This document shows, piece after piece, positions 7,685 through 16,392 of a stretch of DNA of 64,000 bases (position 1 is its first letter; every line of letters starts with the position of its first letter). The position numbers and the translations under genes are program-made. A model generated the notes under the pieces. The model made no database searches. It worked only from the letters and a program-made list of their open reading frames with translations, and was not told the origin of the DNA. The stretch is from positions 62,001 to 126,000 of the forward strand of contig NZ_JAQBNR010000056.1 of the NCBI RefSeq assembly GCF_028288465.1. Reading direction: 5' to 3'. This DNA is from Ferruginibacter sp. GTDB lineage: Bacteria > Bacteroidota > Bacteroidia > Chitinophagales > Chitinophagaceae.

Positions 7685-8782
7685 ATGCACACCAGTTATC
7701 CGCATCAACCCAACGATACCCATACGTTCCTTCCCTGGAGCAAAGAAAGAATCAATTCATGGTTTTTAAAAACTCCTTGGCCGGTGGGATGCAATTACAT
7801 TCCCCAATACGCCATCAATCAATTGGAAATGTGGCAGGCAGACAGTTTTGACATCAACATTATAGATAAAGAATTGAGCTGGGCTGCTGGCGTGGGCTTT
7901 AATACAATAAGGGTATTCCTCCACCATTTAGTTTGGCAACAGGATAAAGCAAGTTTTTTACAACGGCTCGATCAGTTTCTTTCAACAGCAAATAAGTACG
8001 ACATTAAAACGATGTTTGTTTTTTTTGATAGCGTGTGGAACCCATACCCGCGGGCCGGGGTGCAACCTGCACCCAGGCATCATGTACACAATTCCGGGTG
8101 GGTGCAGTGCCCGGGATATGAGGTGTTAAATGATGTTAATAAATACGACGATCTGCAGAATTATGTTAAAGGTGTTGTACAACATTTTAAGGATGATGAG
8201 CGTATTTTCGTATGGGATATTTTTAATGAGCCTGATAATATGAATTTGGGGAGCTACAGGGATGACAATTACGCTGTGCACAAGGCGGAGTTGTCTATGA
8301 ATCTGTTACAAAAAGCAATCGGATGGGTTAGAAGCATTGACCCTGTTCAGCCCATTACTATGGCTCCCTGGCAATTTGACTGGAGTTGCCCTTCTTTAAT
8401 GAATCCTTTGAACAATTACATGTTTACCAATTCCGATATCATTTCCTTTCACTGCTACGAGGACAAAACAGGCATCTTAAAAAGAATCAATGATCTTAAA
8501 CGATATGGCCGTCCAATGCTGTGTACAGAATATATGGCCCGCCCCTTTAACAGTACCTTCAGCGAAATATTACCCGTATTAAAAGAAAATGGAGTTGGTG
8601 GTTACAACTGGGGGTTTGTCGCGGGAAAATCACAAACCCACTGTCCATGGGACTCCTGGGAAAAAGTTTACAAAGACGAACCTGAAGTTTGGTTTCATGA
8701 TGTGTACCGGCAAAACGGAGAACCATATGACAAAAAGGAAGTTGAATATTTAATGCAATTCAATAATAAGATTTCTGCTTAA
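7685..8782 (+). CDS. GH5-like (cellulase-fold) glycoside hydrolase, cytosolic
   Basis: This is a 365-residue TIM-barrel hydrolase. FVWDIFNEPDN holds the acid/base glutamate (about E182) and MLCTEYMAR the nucleophile (about E282), the two ends of strands 4 and 7 in clan A enzymes. NTIRVFLHH is the conserved strand-2 segment and MFVFFDSVWNP the strand-3 segment. Such proteins are often labelled cellulase family or 1,4-beta-xylanase. There is no signal peptide or carbohydrate-binding module, so an extracellular cellulase role is unlikely. It is more likely to process a small intracellular glycoside. It is transcribed divergently from the glycosyltransferase operon, and the GH1-like gene at 9243 follows on the same strand after 460 bases. 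Confidence 0.8.
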   Translation: MHTSYPHQPNDTHTFLPWSKERINSWFLKTPWPVGCNYIPQYAINQLEMWQADSFDINIIDKELSWAAGVGFNTIRVFLHHLVWQQDKASFLQRLDQFLSTANKYDIKTMFVFFDSVWNPYPRAGVQPAPRHHVHNSGWVQCPGYEVLNDVNKYDDLQNYVKGVVQHFKDDERIFVWDIFNEPDNMNLGSYRDDNYAVHKAELSMNLLQKAIGWVRSIDPVQPITMAPWQFDWSCPSLMNPLNNYMFTNSDIISFHCYEDKTGILKRINDLKRYGRPMLCTEYMARPFNSTFSEILPVLKENGVGGYNWGFVAGKSQTHCPWDSWEKVYKDEPEVWFHDVYRQNGEPYDKKEVEYLMQFNNKISA

Positions 8783-9242
8783 TATTTTCATATCAACTTT
8801 TTTAAGAAAGCCGTAATAATAAGGAGGCATCTTTCTCTCAACGTATTGTCTGTTTTGTAAAAAATACACCGGCTTGTGATAGCGAATGATTAAAAGCATT
8901 TGCAATTAATAAGACGCACCTTAATCCGGCTTTGCCTTCAATAAAAATACCTTGCTTCACGAGAGACTTCGTAAAAGCATGGTTCGTGCGAAGCATAGAT
9001 ATTAGTGTGATGATCGCTTCATTCTTTGCTATCACCTAGCTCTGTTGATTAGTCACAAAATTTTCTTGTTCAGCATTTGCCCAGTTATTTAACTTCTTAA
9101 TATTTGGTATAACTTATGAATAGTATAATTTGTACAGCCTGACTAATTTCATTCAATTTGTTTTATATTTTGTGTAACAGCTATTTTCTGGCAGTATACG
9201 TTCTGTGATATTTTTTAACACCCCCCAACCAGCGACATAACA
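8783..9242. other. Intergenic stretch before the GH1-like gene
   Basis: A 65-codon minus-strand frame (8838-9035) is present, but it resembles no family and I do not support it. No clear terminator or full Bacteroidota promoter was found. Confidence 0.45.
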
Positions 9243-10490
9243 ATGACCCAGACTGAAATGCTGCTTAACGTCCATTCAAATTCCCCAAAAATACAATTGG
9301 GTTGCAATGATAACGATACACAGAACTCCAATAACACGGTTAATCCATTCAAGACTTTCTGGATGGCTGGGTTTGAATGTGCCGATCACCTGAATGCATT
9401 TGGCCACCGGGTGGATCTTATTAATGAAACAGGACATCTTAGGTTTGTTGGTGACGATTATAAACGGTTATCGCTCTTTGGAATAAAGACGGTAAGAGAA
9501 GGTATCCGATGGAGCTTTGCAGAACAGTCGCCTTACCGGTATAATTTTACTGAAGTTGAACAGCTGATCATCGCAGCAAAGGAAAATAACATTCAGCAAA
9601 TATGGGACCTCTGCCATTTTGGTTTCCCGGATGATTTAACTCCGCTTCATCCTATGTTTGCACGGCGCTTTGCAGCATTGTGCAGCGCATTTGTCCTTTT
9701 TTTCCGGCGCATCAATCCAAGCGGTGTTTTAATTATTACCCCCATCAACGAAGTGAGCTTCTTATCCTGGCTGGGAGGAGATGTCAGAGGGACTGCTCCT
9801 TATTGCATCAGGCAGGGCTGGGAAGTGAAATACCACCTAATGAAAGCATACATTGAAGGCATCGAAGCTATCAGACAAATTGATTCCGCAGTTCGTATTT
9901 TAACCACCGAACCACTTGTAAATATTGTGCCTCCCCTGAATGCCGATCCTAATCAGTTTGCTGAAGCAGTTCGTTTAAACGAGGATCAGTTTCAGGTAAC
10001 GGATATGCTTTCGGGGCGTATATGCCCTGAATTAAAAGGCAAGCCTGAATACCTGGATATTTTGGGCTATAATTATTATTACAATAACCAATGGATCATT
10101 GGAACCGGTGATGTGTTGCCCTGGCGGAATGAGACGAATGACGAAAGATTTTTGCCCCTCAGTAAACTTTTAAGCGTTGTTTATCAGAGGTACAAGCGTC
10201 CAATAGTACTCTCAGAGACGAGCCATCCCAGGGAGGACCGTCCATTATGGATAAAAATGCTTGCGGATGAATGCGCTGCAGTCCTTTCATCAGGTTTGCC
10301 TTTTTTCGGTGTTTGCTGGTATCCCATGATAGATCGCCCAGACTGGGACAATACGAATATATGGCATGAATCGGGTCTCTGGGATGGAGCATCGACACCA
10401 GATGAGATCCGGAGAATATTACACAAGCCCTCCGCTGCAGCATTTATGAATGCGCAGGCCAGGCTAAAGGCTGCATTCAGTTTGATTTGA
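9243..10490 (+). CDS. GH1-like glycosidase, cytosolic
   Basis: This is a 415-residue single-domain protein. After about 35 non-conserved residues comes FWMAGFECADH, a GH1-type first strand. IITPINEVSF carries the acid/base glutamate (about E170) and IVLSETSHPR the nucleophile (about E325). WYPMIDRPDWDN resembles the aglycone-site tryptophan block of GH1. No signal peptide is seen. It is a relative, not a copy, of the GH1 half of the fusion at 4057-6252 and of the gene at 16393. Substrate unknown. Members of this divergent group also resemble enzymes that transfer rather than hydrolyse sugars, so hydrolysis should not be assumed. Confidence 0.75.
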   Translation: MTQTEMLLNVHSNSPKIQLGCNDNDTQNSNNTVNPFKTFWMAGFECADHLNAFGHRVDLINETGHLRFVGDDYKRLSLFGIKTVREGIRWSFAEQSPYRYNFTEVEQLIIAAKENNIQQIWDLCHFGFPDDLTPLHPMFARRFAALCSAFVLFFRRINPSGVLIITPINEVSFLSWLGGDVRGTAPYCIRQGWEVKYHLMKAYIEGIEAIRQIDSAVRILTTEPLVNIVPPLNADPNQFAEAVRLNEDQFQVTDMLSGRICPELKGKPEYLDILGYNYYYNNQWIIGTGDVLPWRNETNDERFLPLSKLLSVVYQRYKRPIVLSETSHPREDRPLWIKMLADECAAVLSSGLPFFGVCWYPMIDRPDWDNTNIWHESGLWDGASTPDEIRRILHKPSAAAFMNAQARLKAAFSLI

Positions 10491-10760
10491 GGTAGGTACG
10501 ACCTTCGGATTGCAGTCGTTCGAATACCGTCCAAAGCGACGGGCCTAAAAAATAAAAACCAATACGGTGAAGCGATGAAATCCAACTGATTGGCTGGTGA
10601 ATTTGGATGCAATTCAATTAATTCTACTTTTACCTATAATTGGATTTTTGAACTGATATAAGGAAAGAGATTTGGATTAATGCTCTTAACTGTAGCTGGG
10701 CACAACTGTATTGCTCTACCGGTGTGCAGGGCTTTTAGACGGTTATTAATCCAGCATCTG

Positions 10761-11015
10761 TCAGGTAGTCTGCTCTCCGTCATTATGCTCTTCACATAGT
10801 TCACTTTTCCCGGGGCCTTCTCCTGTTCGGTGTTGTACCTCCGGCAAGAAACTGTCATCATTCATGGCATCTCTCCAGTTGTTCAGCAGTTCATCTTTAT
10901 CTTCTTCAGATGGTTCGATTGCATTGTCACCTGCTTCACTTTCGGGATGGGAATGCTTCTCGATCTCCGGCAGACCCCCATTGTTTTGAAGAGGTTTTCT
11001 ATCAAAGTCCTGCAT
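10761..11015 (-). CDS. Small acidic hydrophilic protein, unknown
   Basis: This is an 84-residue product starting MQDFDRKPLQ, rich in E, D, N and H, with no hydrophobic segment. A short helix-like stretch, EDKDELLNNWRDAMND, is the only ordered-looking part. It appears to be an intrinsically disordered cytoplasmic protein. No family is recognised. It overlaps nothing and stands between two sugar and redox genes. A plus-strand frame covers the same bases, but this frame has the more natural composition. Confidence 0.45.
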   Translation of the reverse strand: MQDFDRKPLQNNGGLPEIEKHSHPESEAGDNAIEPSEEDKDELLNNWRDAMNDDSFLPEVQHRTGEGPGKSELCEEHNDGEQTT

Positions 11016-11958
11016 AAAAAAAATTTAGTGATAATTTTAGTTTGCTTTTACTAAAAAACTTTCATTCGAATCTTCAACAAAAAATAATCAGTTACTTGCC
11101 GGAGTACAATAAATTGCCTCAGGATTACTTAAAGACCCGGGCTAAAACTCCATATTCGCCGCCCCATTAGTTGCCAGGAGACAGTAATGATTGATATTTT
11201 TCCGTTTGTAGTCTTCGTTTAAAAGTGATACAAAGCATGTGCAAATTTTATAGTCAGTTAAATGGCTGTTCCTGCAATTCTTTCAGCAAAATAACTGTGT
11301 GTTTATTTCCTCATCCATCAAAAAATTGAGTATTTATCGACCAGTCCTGTATGTTTGGCTGCTACAGTATTGATGAAGAAACAAAACCAGATAAAAGCCT
11401 TGGCTTTAAGTTGTAACTTAAGACCGGTTAAGGCAATTTTTACACCTGTTCACTAACTCTTGAAGATAACATTGACAAGATCTGCTTTTGGTCTACCGAT
11501 GTTATAAATGCTAAACGGGATGTATTTTAAGCTATAAAAGCAACTGCTGATGAATGGAGAAGCCGTGATTGCGACAAATTATTTAACCAAAACATTTCAG
11601 TGATGTAGGAAATTTTACCAGGAATGAGCTGCTGGACAGGCCAAAATTAAACCCTGAAAGCGTTATTGGTATGATTCCAAATTAACATTAAAAAGAGATG
11701 TGCTAAAAAAGACAAAATATTGTTTTCGATTTTGCAATGAAAAAAGCTTTGAATGTAAAAAACATTGAAAAGTACACCCCAAATAAATATGTGCAAAATG
11801 AAGCATCCAGTTAAAAAACACCTGGCCCAGGTATAAACAAAGGACATTTTCCTGCAACAGTCGCCAAAGATTTTTTGTGAAGAAGGTCAACACATGCCCA
11901 AAAGATAATGATAGTTGGTATGGCACAATTTTTATTTTGTTTACTTTAAAATTTTACC
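11016..11958. other. Long gap with possible gene decay
   Basis: There is no intact gene. At 11373-11456 (plus) a 27-residue frame starts MKKQNQIKALALSCNLRP, which looks like the first strand of flavodoxin/NADPH-FMN reductase proteins, and then stops. The next bases read on in pieces (for example ADEWRSRDCDKLF) broken by stops, which fits a decayed gene but does not prove it. Two AT-rich minus-strand frames at 11647-11926 are low-complexity and not supported. Confidence 0.3.
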
Positions 11959-13503
11959 ATGGAACGAGATGGCGCAAATAAAAGTTTATGGCAGGGCATT
12001 GAAAACTATAGACCTGTTGCGGGTCTTAATATTGAAAAGCTTTATGATATCGTAATCGTAGGTGGCGGAATCACTGGTATTACTTCCGCTTTGTTGCTAC
12101 AATCGGCGGGAAAAAAATGTTTACTTCTCGAAGCTCAGACATTGGGCTTTGGTACTACTGGCGGCACTACGGCACATTTGAATACTTTTTTCGATACGCC
12201 CTATTATAAAGTCAGTAAAAATTTTGGAATTGAAAATGCACAGCTCCTTGCCCATGCGGCAGAAGAAGCAATGGCAACCATAAAAAAAAACATCAGTGAT
12301 TATAATATCGACTGTGAATACGACACAAAGGATGGATATCTTTTTTCTATAAACGAGTCACAGGACAAAGAGCTGGACGATATAGTTGAATCCGCACAGT
12401 CTTTCGGTGTACAAGTAAATTTTACCAATCATTCTCCTTTCCCAATTCCTTACTTAAAACTTGCTGTTTTTAATAACCAGGCACAATTCAATCCAATACA
12501 ATATATTTTTTCCATGGCAAGGGCTTTTGAAGAATTGGGTGGCGTGATACTTCAGCATCACAGGGTATCTGATATAGTACAAGAAGACGACGATCAGCTA
12601 TCAATCAGCGCCAACAATAAAGTATTTACTGCTACAAAAGTCATCTACGCTACCCATATTCCGCCCGGCGTAAATCTTTTACATTTCCGCTGTGCACCGT
12701 ACAGAAGTTATGCCATTGCGTTTAAATTACGCGGAGAATATCCCGATGCGCTCGGCTACGACATGAATGATCCGTACCACTATTACCGCACACAAAAAGT
12801 AGAAGACCAACTTTATTTAATAGCTGGCGGTGAAGATCATAAAACGGGCCATGAAGAAAATACTGATAATTGTTTCAGAAGACTGGAGAGTCATGTCCGC
12901 AGTTATTTTGACGTTGAAAGCATTGACTTCAAATGGTCTTCACAATATTATGAACCTGCTGACGGATTACCTTATATCGGCAAGCTGCCGGGAAGCGAGG
13001 GAAATATTTATGTAGCAACTGGCTTTGGCGGAAACGGAATGATATATGGAACACTTGCAGCCACAATTTTATCAGATATCATTAACAATGGTAAAAGTAT
13101 TTACCAGGATCTGTTTGATCCCAACCGCATCAAACCAATTGCTGGTTTTGCAAATTTTGTAAAGGAAGGTGCAGATGCTGTGGCCAGTTTTGTAAAAGGA
13201 AAATTCAACACAGAAAAAATAAAAACACTGACGGAAATTGCTGCAGGCGAAGCTAAAATACTAAAGCAGGATGGGCACATATTAGCAATCTATAAAGACG
13301 ATGCCCGGCAGCTTCATGTATTAAATGCTGCCTGTACGCATACCAAATGTACTGTCGGATGGAATAACAGTGAAAAAACCTGGGATTGCCCCTGCCATGG
13401 CGCAAGATATTCCCCCGAGGGAGAAGTTCTCAATGGCCCTGCCCAGGTGAATTTAGAAAATGTTGATTGGGAAGAAAAAACATCAAAAAGTTCTCCATCA
13501 TAA
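11959..13503 (+). CDS. FAD-dependent oxidoreductase with C-terminal Rieske domain
   Basis: This is a 514-residue fusion. The N-terminal DAO-type flavoprotein has YDIVIVGGGITG (GGGITG about 35-40) and FGTTGGTTAHL for FAD binding, and a late GNIYVATGFGGNGM segment that closes the flavin site. After a linker of about 60 residues, the last 90 residues form a Rieske [2Fe-2S] domain with C459-T-H461 and C477-P-C-H480 as ligands. This architecture is known in Bacteroidota and other bacteria, usually for amine or amino-acid-like substrates, with electrons passing from flavin to the cluster. No signal peptide or membrane segment is seen, so it is cytosolic. It starts at an ATG preceded by an AT-rich leader. 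The substrate cannot be read from its neighbours. Confidence 0.88.
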   Translation: MERDGANKSLWQGIENYRPVAGLNIEKLYDIVIVGGGITGITSALLLQSAGKKCLLLEAQTLGFGTTGGTTAHLNTFFDTPYYKVSKNFGIENAQLLAHAAEEAMATIKKNISDYNIDCEYDTKDGYLFSINESQDKELDDIVESAQSFGVQVNFTNHSPFPIPYLKLAVFNNQAQFNPIQYIFSMARAFEELGGVILQHHRVSDIVQEDDDQLSISANNKVFTATKVIYATHIPPGVNLLHFRCAPYRSYAIAFKLRGEYPDALGYDMNDPYHYYRTQKVEDQLYLIAGGEDHKTGHEENTDNCFRRLESHVRSYFDVESIDFKWSSQYYEPADGLPYIGKLPGSEGNIYVATGFGGNGMIYGTLAATILSDIINNGKSIYQDLFDPNRIKPIAGFANFVKEGADAVASFVKGKFNTEKIKTLTEIAAGEAKILKQDGHILAIYKDDARQLHVLNAACTHTKCTVGWNNSEKTWDCPCHGARYSPEGEVLNGPAQVNLENVDWEEKTSKSSPS

Positions 13504-14038
13504 CCCGGCCATATTGACTTCGCATTCTATAATGCCACAAGGATTTTAAAGAATCTTCCCAGGTATACGGCGGTGAGCGGGGCGGTAATTATATCCGGTT
13601 TTTTAAACAAAAGCATAATGCTACGGACCTGCATTATTATTTCAAACTTGAGATGAAAAGCTGTGTAAATGTTGAATTTAGTTTTGTAATAACTAATTCC
13701 TGGCATCTTTATATATCTGCTATAATTGCTTGGATGAAACAGTGTGCAGCCTTAGTCGATATGCACGTTACCTTCCTTTACTCATTCGCAAACATAAACA
13801 TGTTTATTGATTGCTGAAAAACGAAATCCCTGAAATAGGATGGTGTAGTAGCCTTTTCTACATGAGCGCAATTTACACTACCCGCTAATTTTTTCAATTC
13901 TCTGCCCACCCACGCTTTCAGAAAAGATTGCGCCAAGGGGGTTCACTCCTGCCCTGCTCAGCGGAATATTAATGTTGTCGTATAAAAAATATCCGGGCTA
14001 AGCCCGGATATTTTCGCAACAAAAAGCTATACAATATG
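13504..14038. other. Intergenic stretch with a strong terminator
   Basis: Apart from the hairpin at 13986-14014, there is a plus-strand frame of roughly 90 codons near 13543-13817 that lacks an ATG near its start (KDFKESSQVYGGERGG...). It could be a gene remnant, but no family is recognised. Confidence 0.4.
13986..14014 (-). terminator. Strong rho-independent terminator
   Basis: AAAATATCCGGGCT and AGCCCGGATATTTT form a perfect 14-bp inverted repeat around one base. Read on the minus strand it is followed by a run of six T. It lies 25 bases past the stop of the DUF892 gene and clearly ends that transcript. The A/T-flanked, GC-cored stem could also stop plus-strand transcription. Confidence 0.85.
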
Positions 14039-14812
14039 TTAAACCTCTGTACTTGTGGACCAAGAGTATTCCGCCTCGGCTTCTGCCTCCATATTAATTG
14101 AGTTTTCGGCAATATCTGTCAGCAACTGATCCGTATCTTCTTCCTCCATCAAAGTTGTATCCAATATATCCGATACTTCGTCAAGATTCATTGTAAGCGC
14201 CAATTGCACAAGACCTCCGTAACTTGCTATTTCGTAGTGTTCAACTTTTTGGGCAGCAATAATTAAAGCGGCGTCTCTCGTAGCAGAACCCGCCTTGGTT
14301 TCACTGATAATGGTATTGGCCTCTTTAACCAGACCCTCAATCGCTTCACATTTTTTTCCTTCCGCTTCTTTCCCAAGTAGTTTAAATACTTTTTCAAGTC
14401 TTTTTACATGCTTTTGAGTCTGGTGTAAATGATCGTTGAATGCTTCTTTTAGCTCCTCTGAAGTAGAAGCCTCTTCCATTTTGGGAATCGCCTTAGTCAA
14501 TTGCTGTTCGGCATAATACATATCCTTCAATTGATCTGTAAAAAATTTTTCGAGTAGGGGCGTCTCTTTTTGTGCCTCTTCCCGCCTGCCGGCGGATTTG
14601 GACGAATCACCCTTTGTACTTTTACCATTTCCATTGCTATGGCCGTTTTTACCATGCTGATCACCTGTTGTGGTAAGCGGTGACGGGGAACTGTCGTCAC
14701 TGTTGCTTAAATTTGAGGCGCCTGTCGCCGTGTTTTTATCCTGATCCTTTTCCCCTGTTTCCATTGCTTCTTGATTTTCAGGGTTATCTTTTACTAACTC
14801 AGCTTGTTTCAT
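14039..14812 (-). CDS. DUF892 (YciE/YciF-like) ferritin-like protein
   Basis: The C-terminal 165 residues are a four-helix ferritin-like domain of the DUF892 family. Signs are LLEKFFTDQLKDMYYAEQQL, then KAIPKME, LKEAFNDHLHQTQKHVKRLE, and AAQKVEHYEIASYGGL, which supplies the E/H metal-ligand pattern. These proteins are stress induced and may bind a di-iron centre; their biochemical role is poorly known. The first 80 residues are an unusual polar extension rich in S, G, N, D and K with no predicted fold, much longer than in the family average of about 165 residues. It ends in a strong terminator, and the KGG-repeat gene lies 76 bases upstream on the same strand, so both may be co-transcribed in a stress response. 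Confidence 0.85.
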   Translation of the reverse strand: MKQAELVKDNPENQEAMETGEKDQDKNTATGASNLSNSDDSSPSPLTTTGDQHGKNGHSNGNGKSTKGDSSKSAGRREEAQKETPLLEKFFTDQLKDMYYAEQQLTKAIPKMEEASTSEELKEAFNDHLHQTQKHVKRLEKVFKLLGKEAEGKKCEAIEGLVKEANTIISETKAGSATRDAALIIAAQKVEHYEIASYGGLVQLALTMNLDEVSDILDTTLMEEEDTDQLLTDIAENSINMEAEAEAEYSWSTSTEV

Positions 14813-14888
14813 ATATGGTTTATTTTTAGGAATGAAATATTATTTTGCCCATGTCTTATAAGCCCATCCGGCATATCCTCACGCATGA

Positions 14889-15836
14889 TTATCTTCTGCC
14901 ACCACTCCTCTGTCCAGAACGTCTGCCGCCGGAACGGTCGCCACTGTTGCCCCCGTGTGAGGCCTTGCCTCCCATGGATGCGATTCTTCTTTGCTGTTCA
15001 GGATCCATGGATGCAAAGCCTCTTCCACTACCACCACTCCGTCCATTCGAGTCCGAACGGTTTCTCTGTGAAGTCCGGCCATCGCTCTGAGAGCCGCGTC
15101 TGGAAGAATTTCCATCACCTGAATGGGAAGCACGACCGCCCATGGCTGCAATTCTTCTTTGCTGTTCAGGGTCCATGGATGCAAACCCCCTGTTACCAGA
15201 ACTGTTTCTTCTCTGCGCTCCTGAACTGTTTCCCCCTGAAGAACGCCTTCCATTCTGTGATCGGCTTCTTTCCTCATTTCGATTTTGGCTGCCCTCATTT
15301 CCCCGGTGTGATGCCCGCCCCCCCATAGAAGCTATTCTTCTTTGTTGTTGCGGATCCATGGATGCGAAACCCCTTCCTGTGCGTCGTCCCGCCTGATCAT
15401 TGCTATTCTCGTAGCCTCCGCCACGCTGCCTGTTACCCGGATTTCCATTGCGGTTGTCCCCATTTCCCTGGCTCATGGAAGCCGGCCTGTTTTGACTGTT
15501 GCGGCTGCCACCGCCAAAGCCACGTCGTCCGCTTCTTGAAGATCTGCCGTAATCTTCCTGCCGGTTGTACTGCTCGTCATCATAGTCGTCTTCGTAATCA
15601 TCATCGTCTTCGTATTCATCATAATCGTCATCATACTCAGCGCTTGTGTTATAATCATCATCTTCATCATCCTCATAATCGTAATTATCATCCAGGTCAT
15701 AATCATCTTCATCGTAATCGTCTTCTTCAAAATTCTGGCGGTTGTATCCCTGTGACCCCCGATATTGTGTTCCCTGATCATACTGATTTCGGCCTTGTCC
15801 TGCAGATGCCTGCCTGCCACTATATCTATTAGTCAT
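14889..15836 (-). CDS. Disordered KGG-repeat stress protein with acidic tract
   Basis: This 315-residue protein is low-complexity throughout. Residues 1-36 are Q/G/R/Y rich. Residues 37-94 are a D/E/Y tract with almost no hydrophobics. The rest is R/G/S/N rich and carries three near-identical 23-residue units, R-G-F-A-S-M-D-P-[EQ]-Q-Q-R-R-I-A-[SA]-M-G-G-[RK]-A-S-H. These match the stress-induced KGG repeat (PF10685, as in GsiB of Bacillus subtilis and E. coli YciG). The charge split, acidic head and arginine-glycine tail, resembles proteins that form condensates or bind nucleic acid; that is inference. It is probably cytoplasmic and expressed under stress with the DUF892 gene downstream. The leader contains a 10-bp inverted repeat. 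Confidence 0.8.
   Translation of the reverse strand: MTNRYSGRQASAGQGRNQYDQGTQYRGSQGYNRQNFEEDDYDEDDYDLDDNYDYEDDEDDDYNTSAEYDDDYDEYEDDDDYEDDYDDEQYNRQEDYGRSSRSGRRGFGGGSRNSQNRPASMSQGNGDNRNGNPGNRQRGGGYENSNDQAGRRTGRGFASMDPQQQRRIASMGGRASHRGNEGSQNRNEERSRSQNGRRSSGGNSSGAQRRNSSGNRGFASMDPEQQRRIAAMGGRASHSGDGNSSRRGSQSDGRTSQRNRSDSNGRSGGSGRGFASMDPEQQRRIASMGGKASHGGNSGDRSGGRRSGQRSGGRR
14955..15374 (-). repeat. Three KGG-type repeats inside the stress protein gene
   Basis: The 69-base units lie at 15306-15374, 15123-15191 and 14955-15023 (residues 155-177, 216-238 and 272-294). They share the core FASMDPxQQRRIAxMGG and differ at only a few positions. Linkers of 33-38 residues are R/G/S/N rich and not conserved. 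DNA identity between units is high, so slippage or recombination could change copy number. Confidence 0.8.
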
Positions 15837-16392
15837 GATTTAAAAATTTAAGTGTAGTTAATAAAATAAGTGTATTTAAAAAGTTGTTCTGCTGCGCATC
15901 AGATACTTTTTAGAAAATAAAAAGTATGCCATCATCGCAAAGTTTTTGGATTATTAAGAAGCCCAAAATATACAACTGGTTTCGGTGCTTTTTTTCCACG
16001 AAAAATCTTACACATGTCCATTACAATAGACATCACGCGCAATTAAATTTTGTGCCGGTTTAACACATACAATGAACTTTTTTTTATTGTTAGTAAACGA
16101 TTCCATCGATCAAATTTTATTGGCGGACATTCGCATTTTTATTCAACTTTTCTTAATTAAAAAGGATGTAGGGTCATACGCTATGCATGCCGGTCAATCT
16201 AAAACCATTCCTGTAGATACACTGAATTTTATTTAAGATCAATATGCAATTGCATTGTCTGGCCCGGACACCGCCTACAAGTTTTTGATTACATTCCGGG
16301 TTAGATCACTAAGATGCATGATGGTGACTGACCAGCAGTCTAAGGCAAACGAATCCGAATTGCAGCGGCACACTGTTTGATTTAATCGCCGT
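15837..16392. other. Divergent control region between KGG and GH1 genes
   Basis: The region separates a minus-strand stress gene from a plus-strand glycosidase. It contains the inverted repeat at 15903-15927 and AT-rich DNA. No small gene or perfect promoter match was found. Confidence 0.45.
15903..15927. repeat. 10-bp AT-rich inverted repeat
   Basis: ATACTTTTTA and TAAAAAGTAT flank the 5-base loop GAAAA. It lies 67-91 bases before the start codon of the KGG-repeat gene, so it could be an operator, or a hairpin in its leader RNA. It lacks the GC core of a usual terminator. Confidence 0.5.

Noticed and set aside
8838..9035. 65-codon minus-strand frame
   Set aside because: No family resemblance and no neighbour support; kept only as a note in the gap entry.
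14845..15832. Several plus-strand and alternative minus-strand frames across the KGG gene
   Set aside because: Low-complexity coding DNA often leaves long open shadow frames; only the KGG-containing frame has meaningful repeats.
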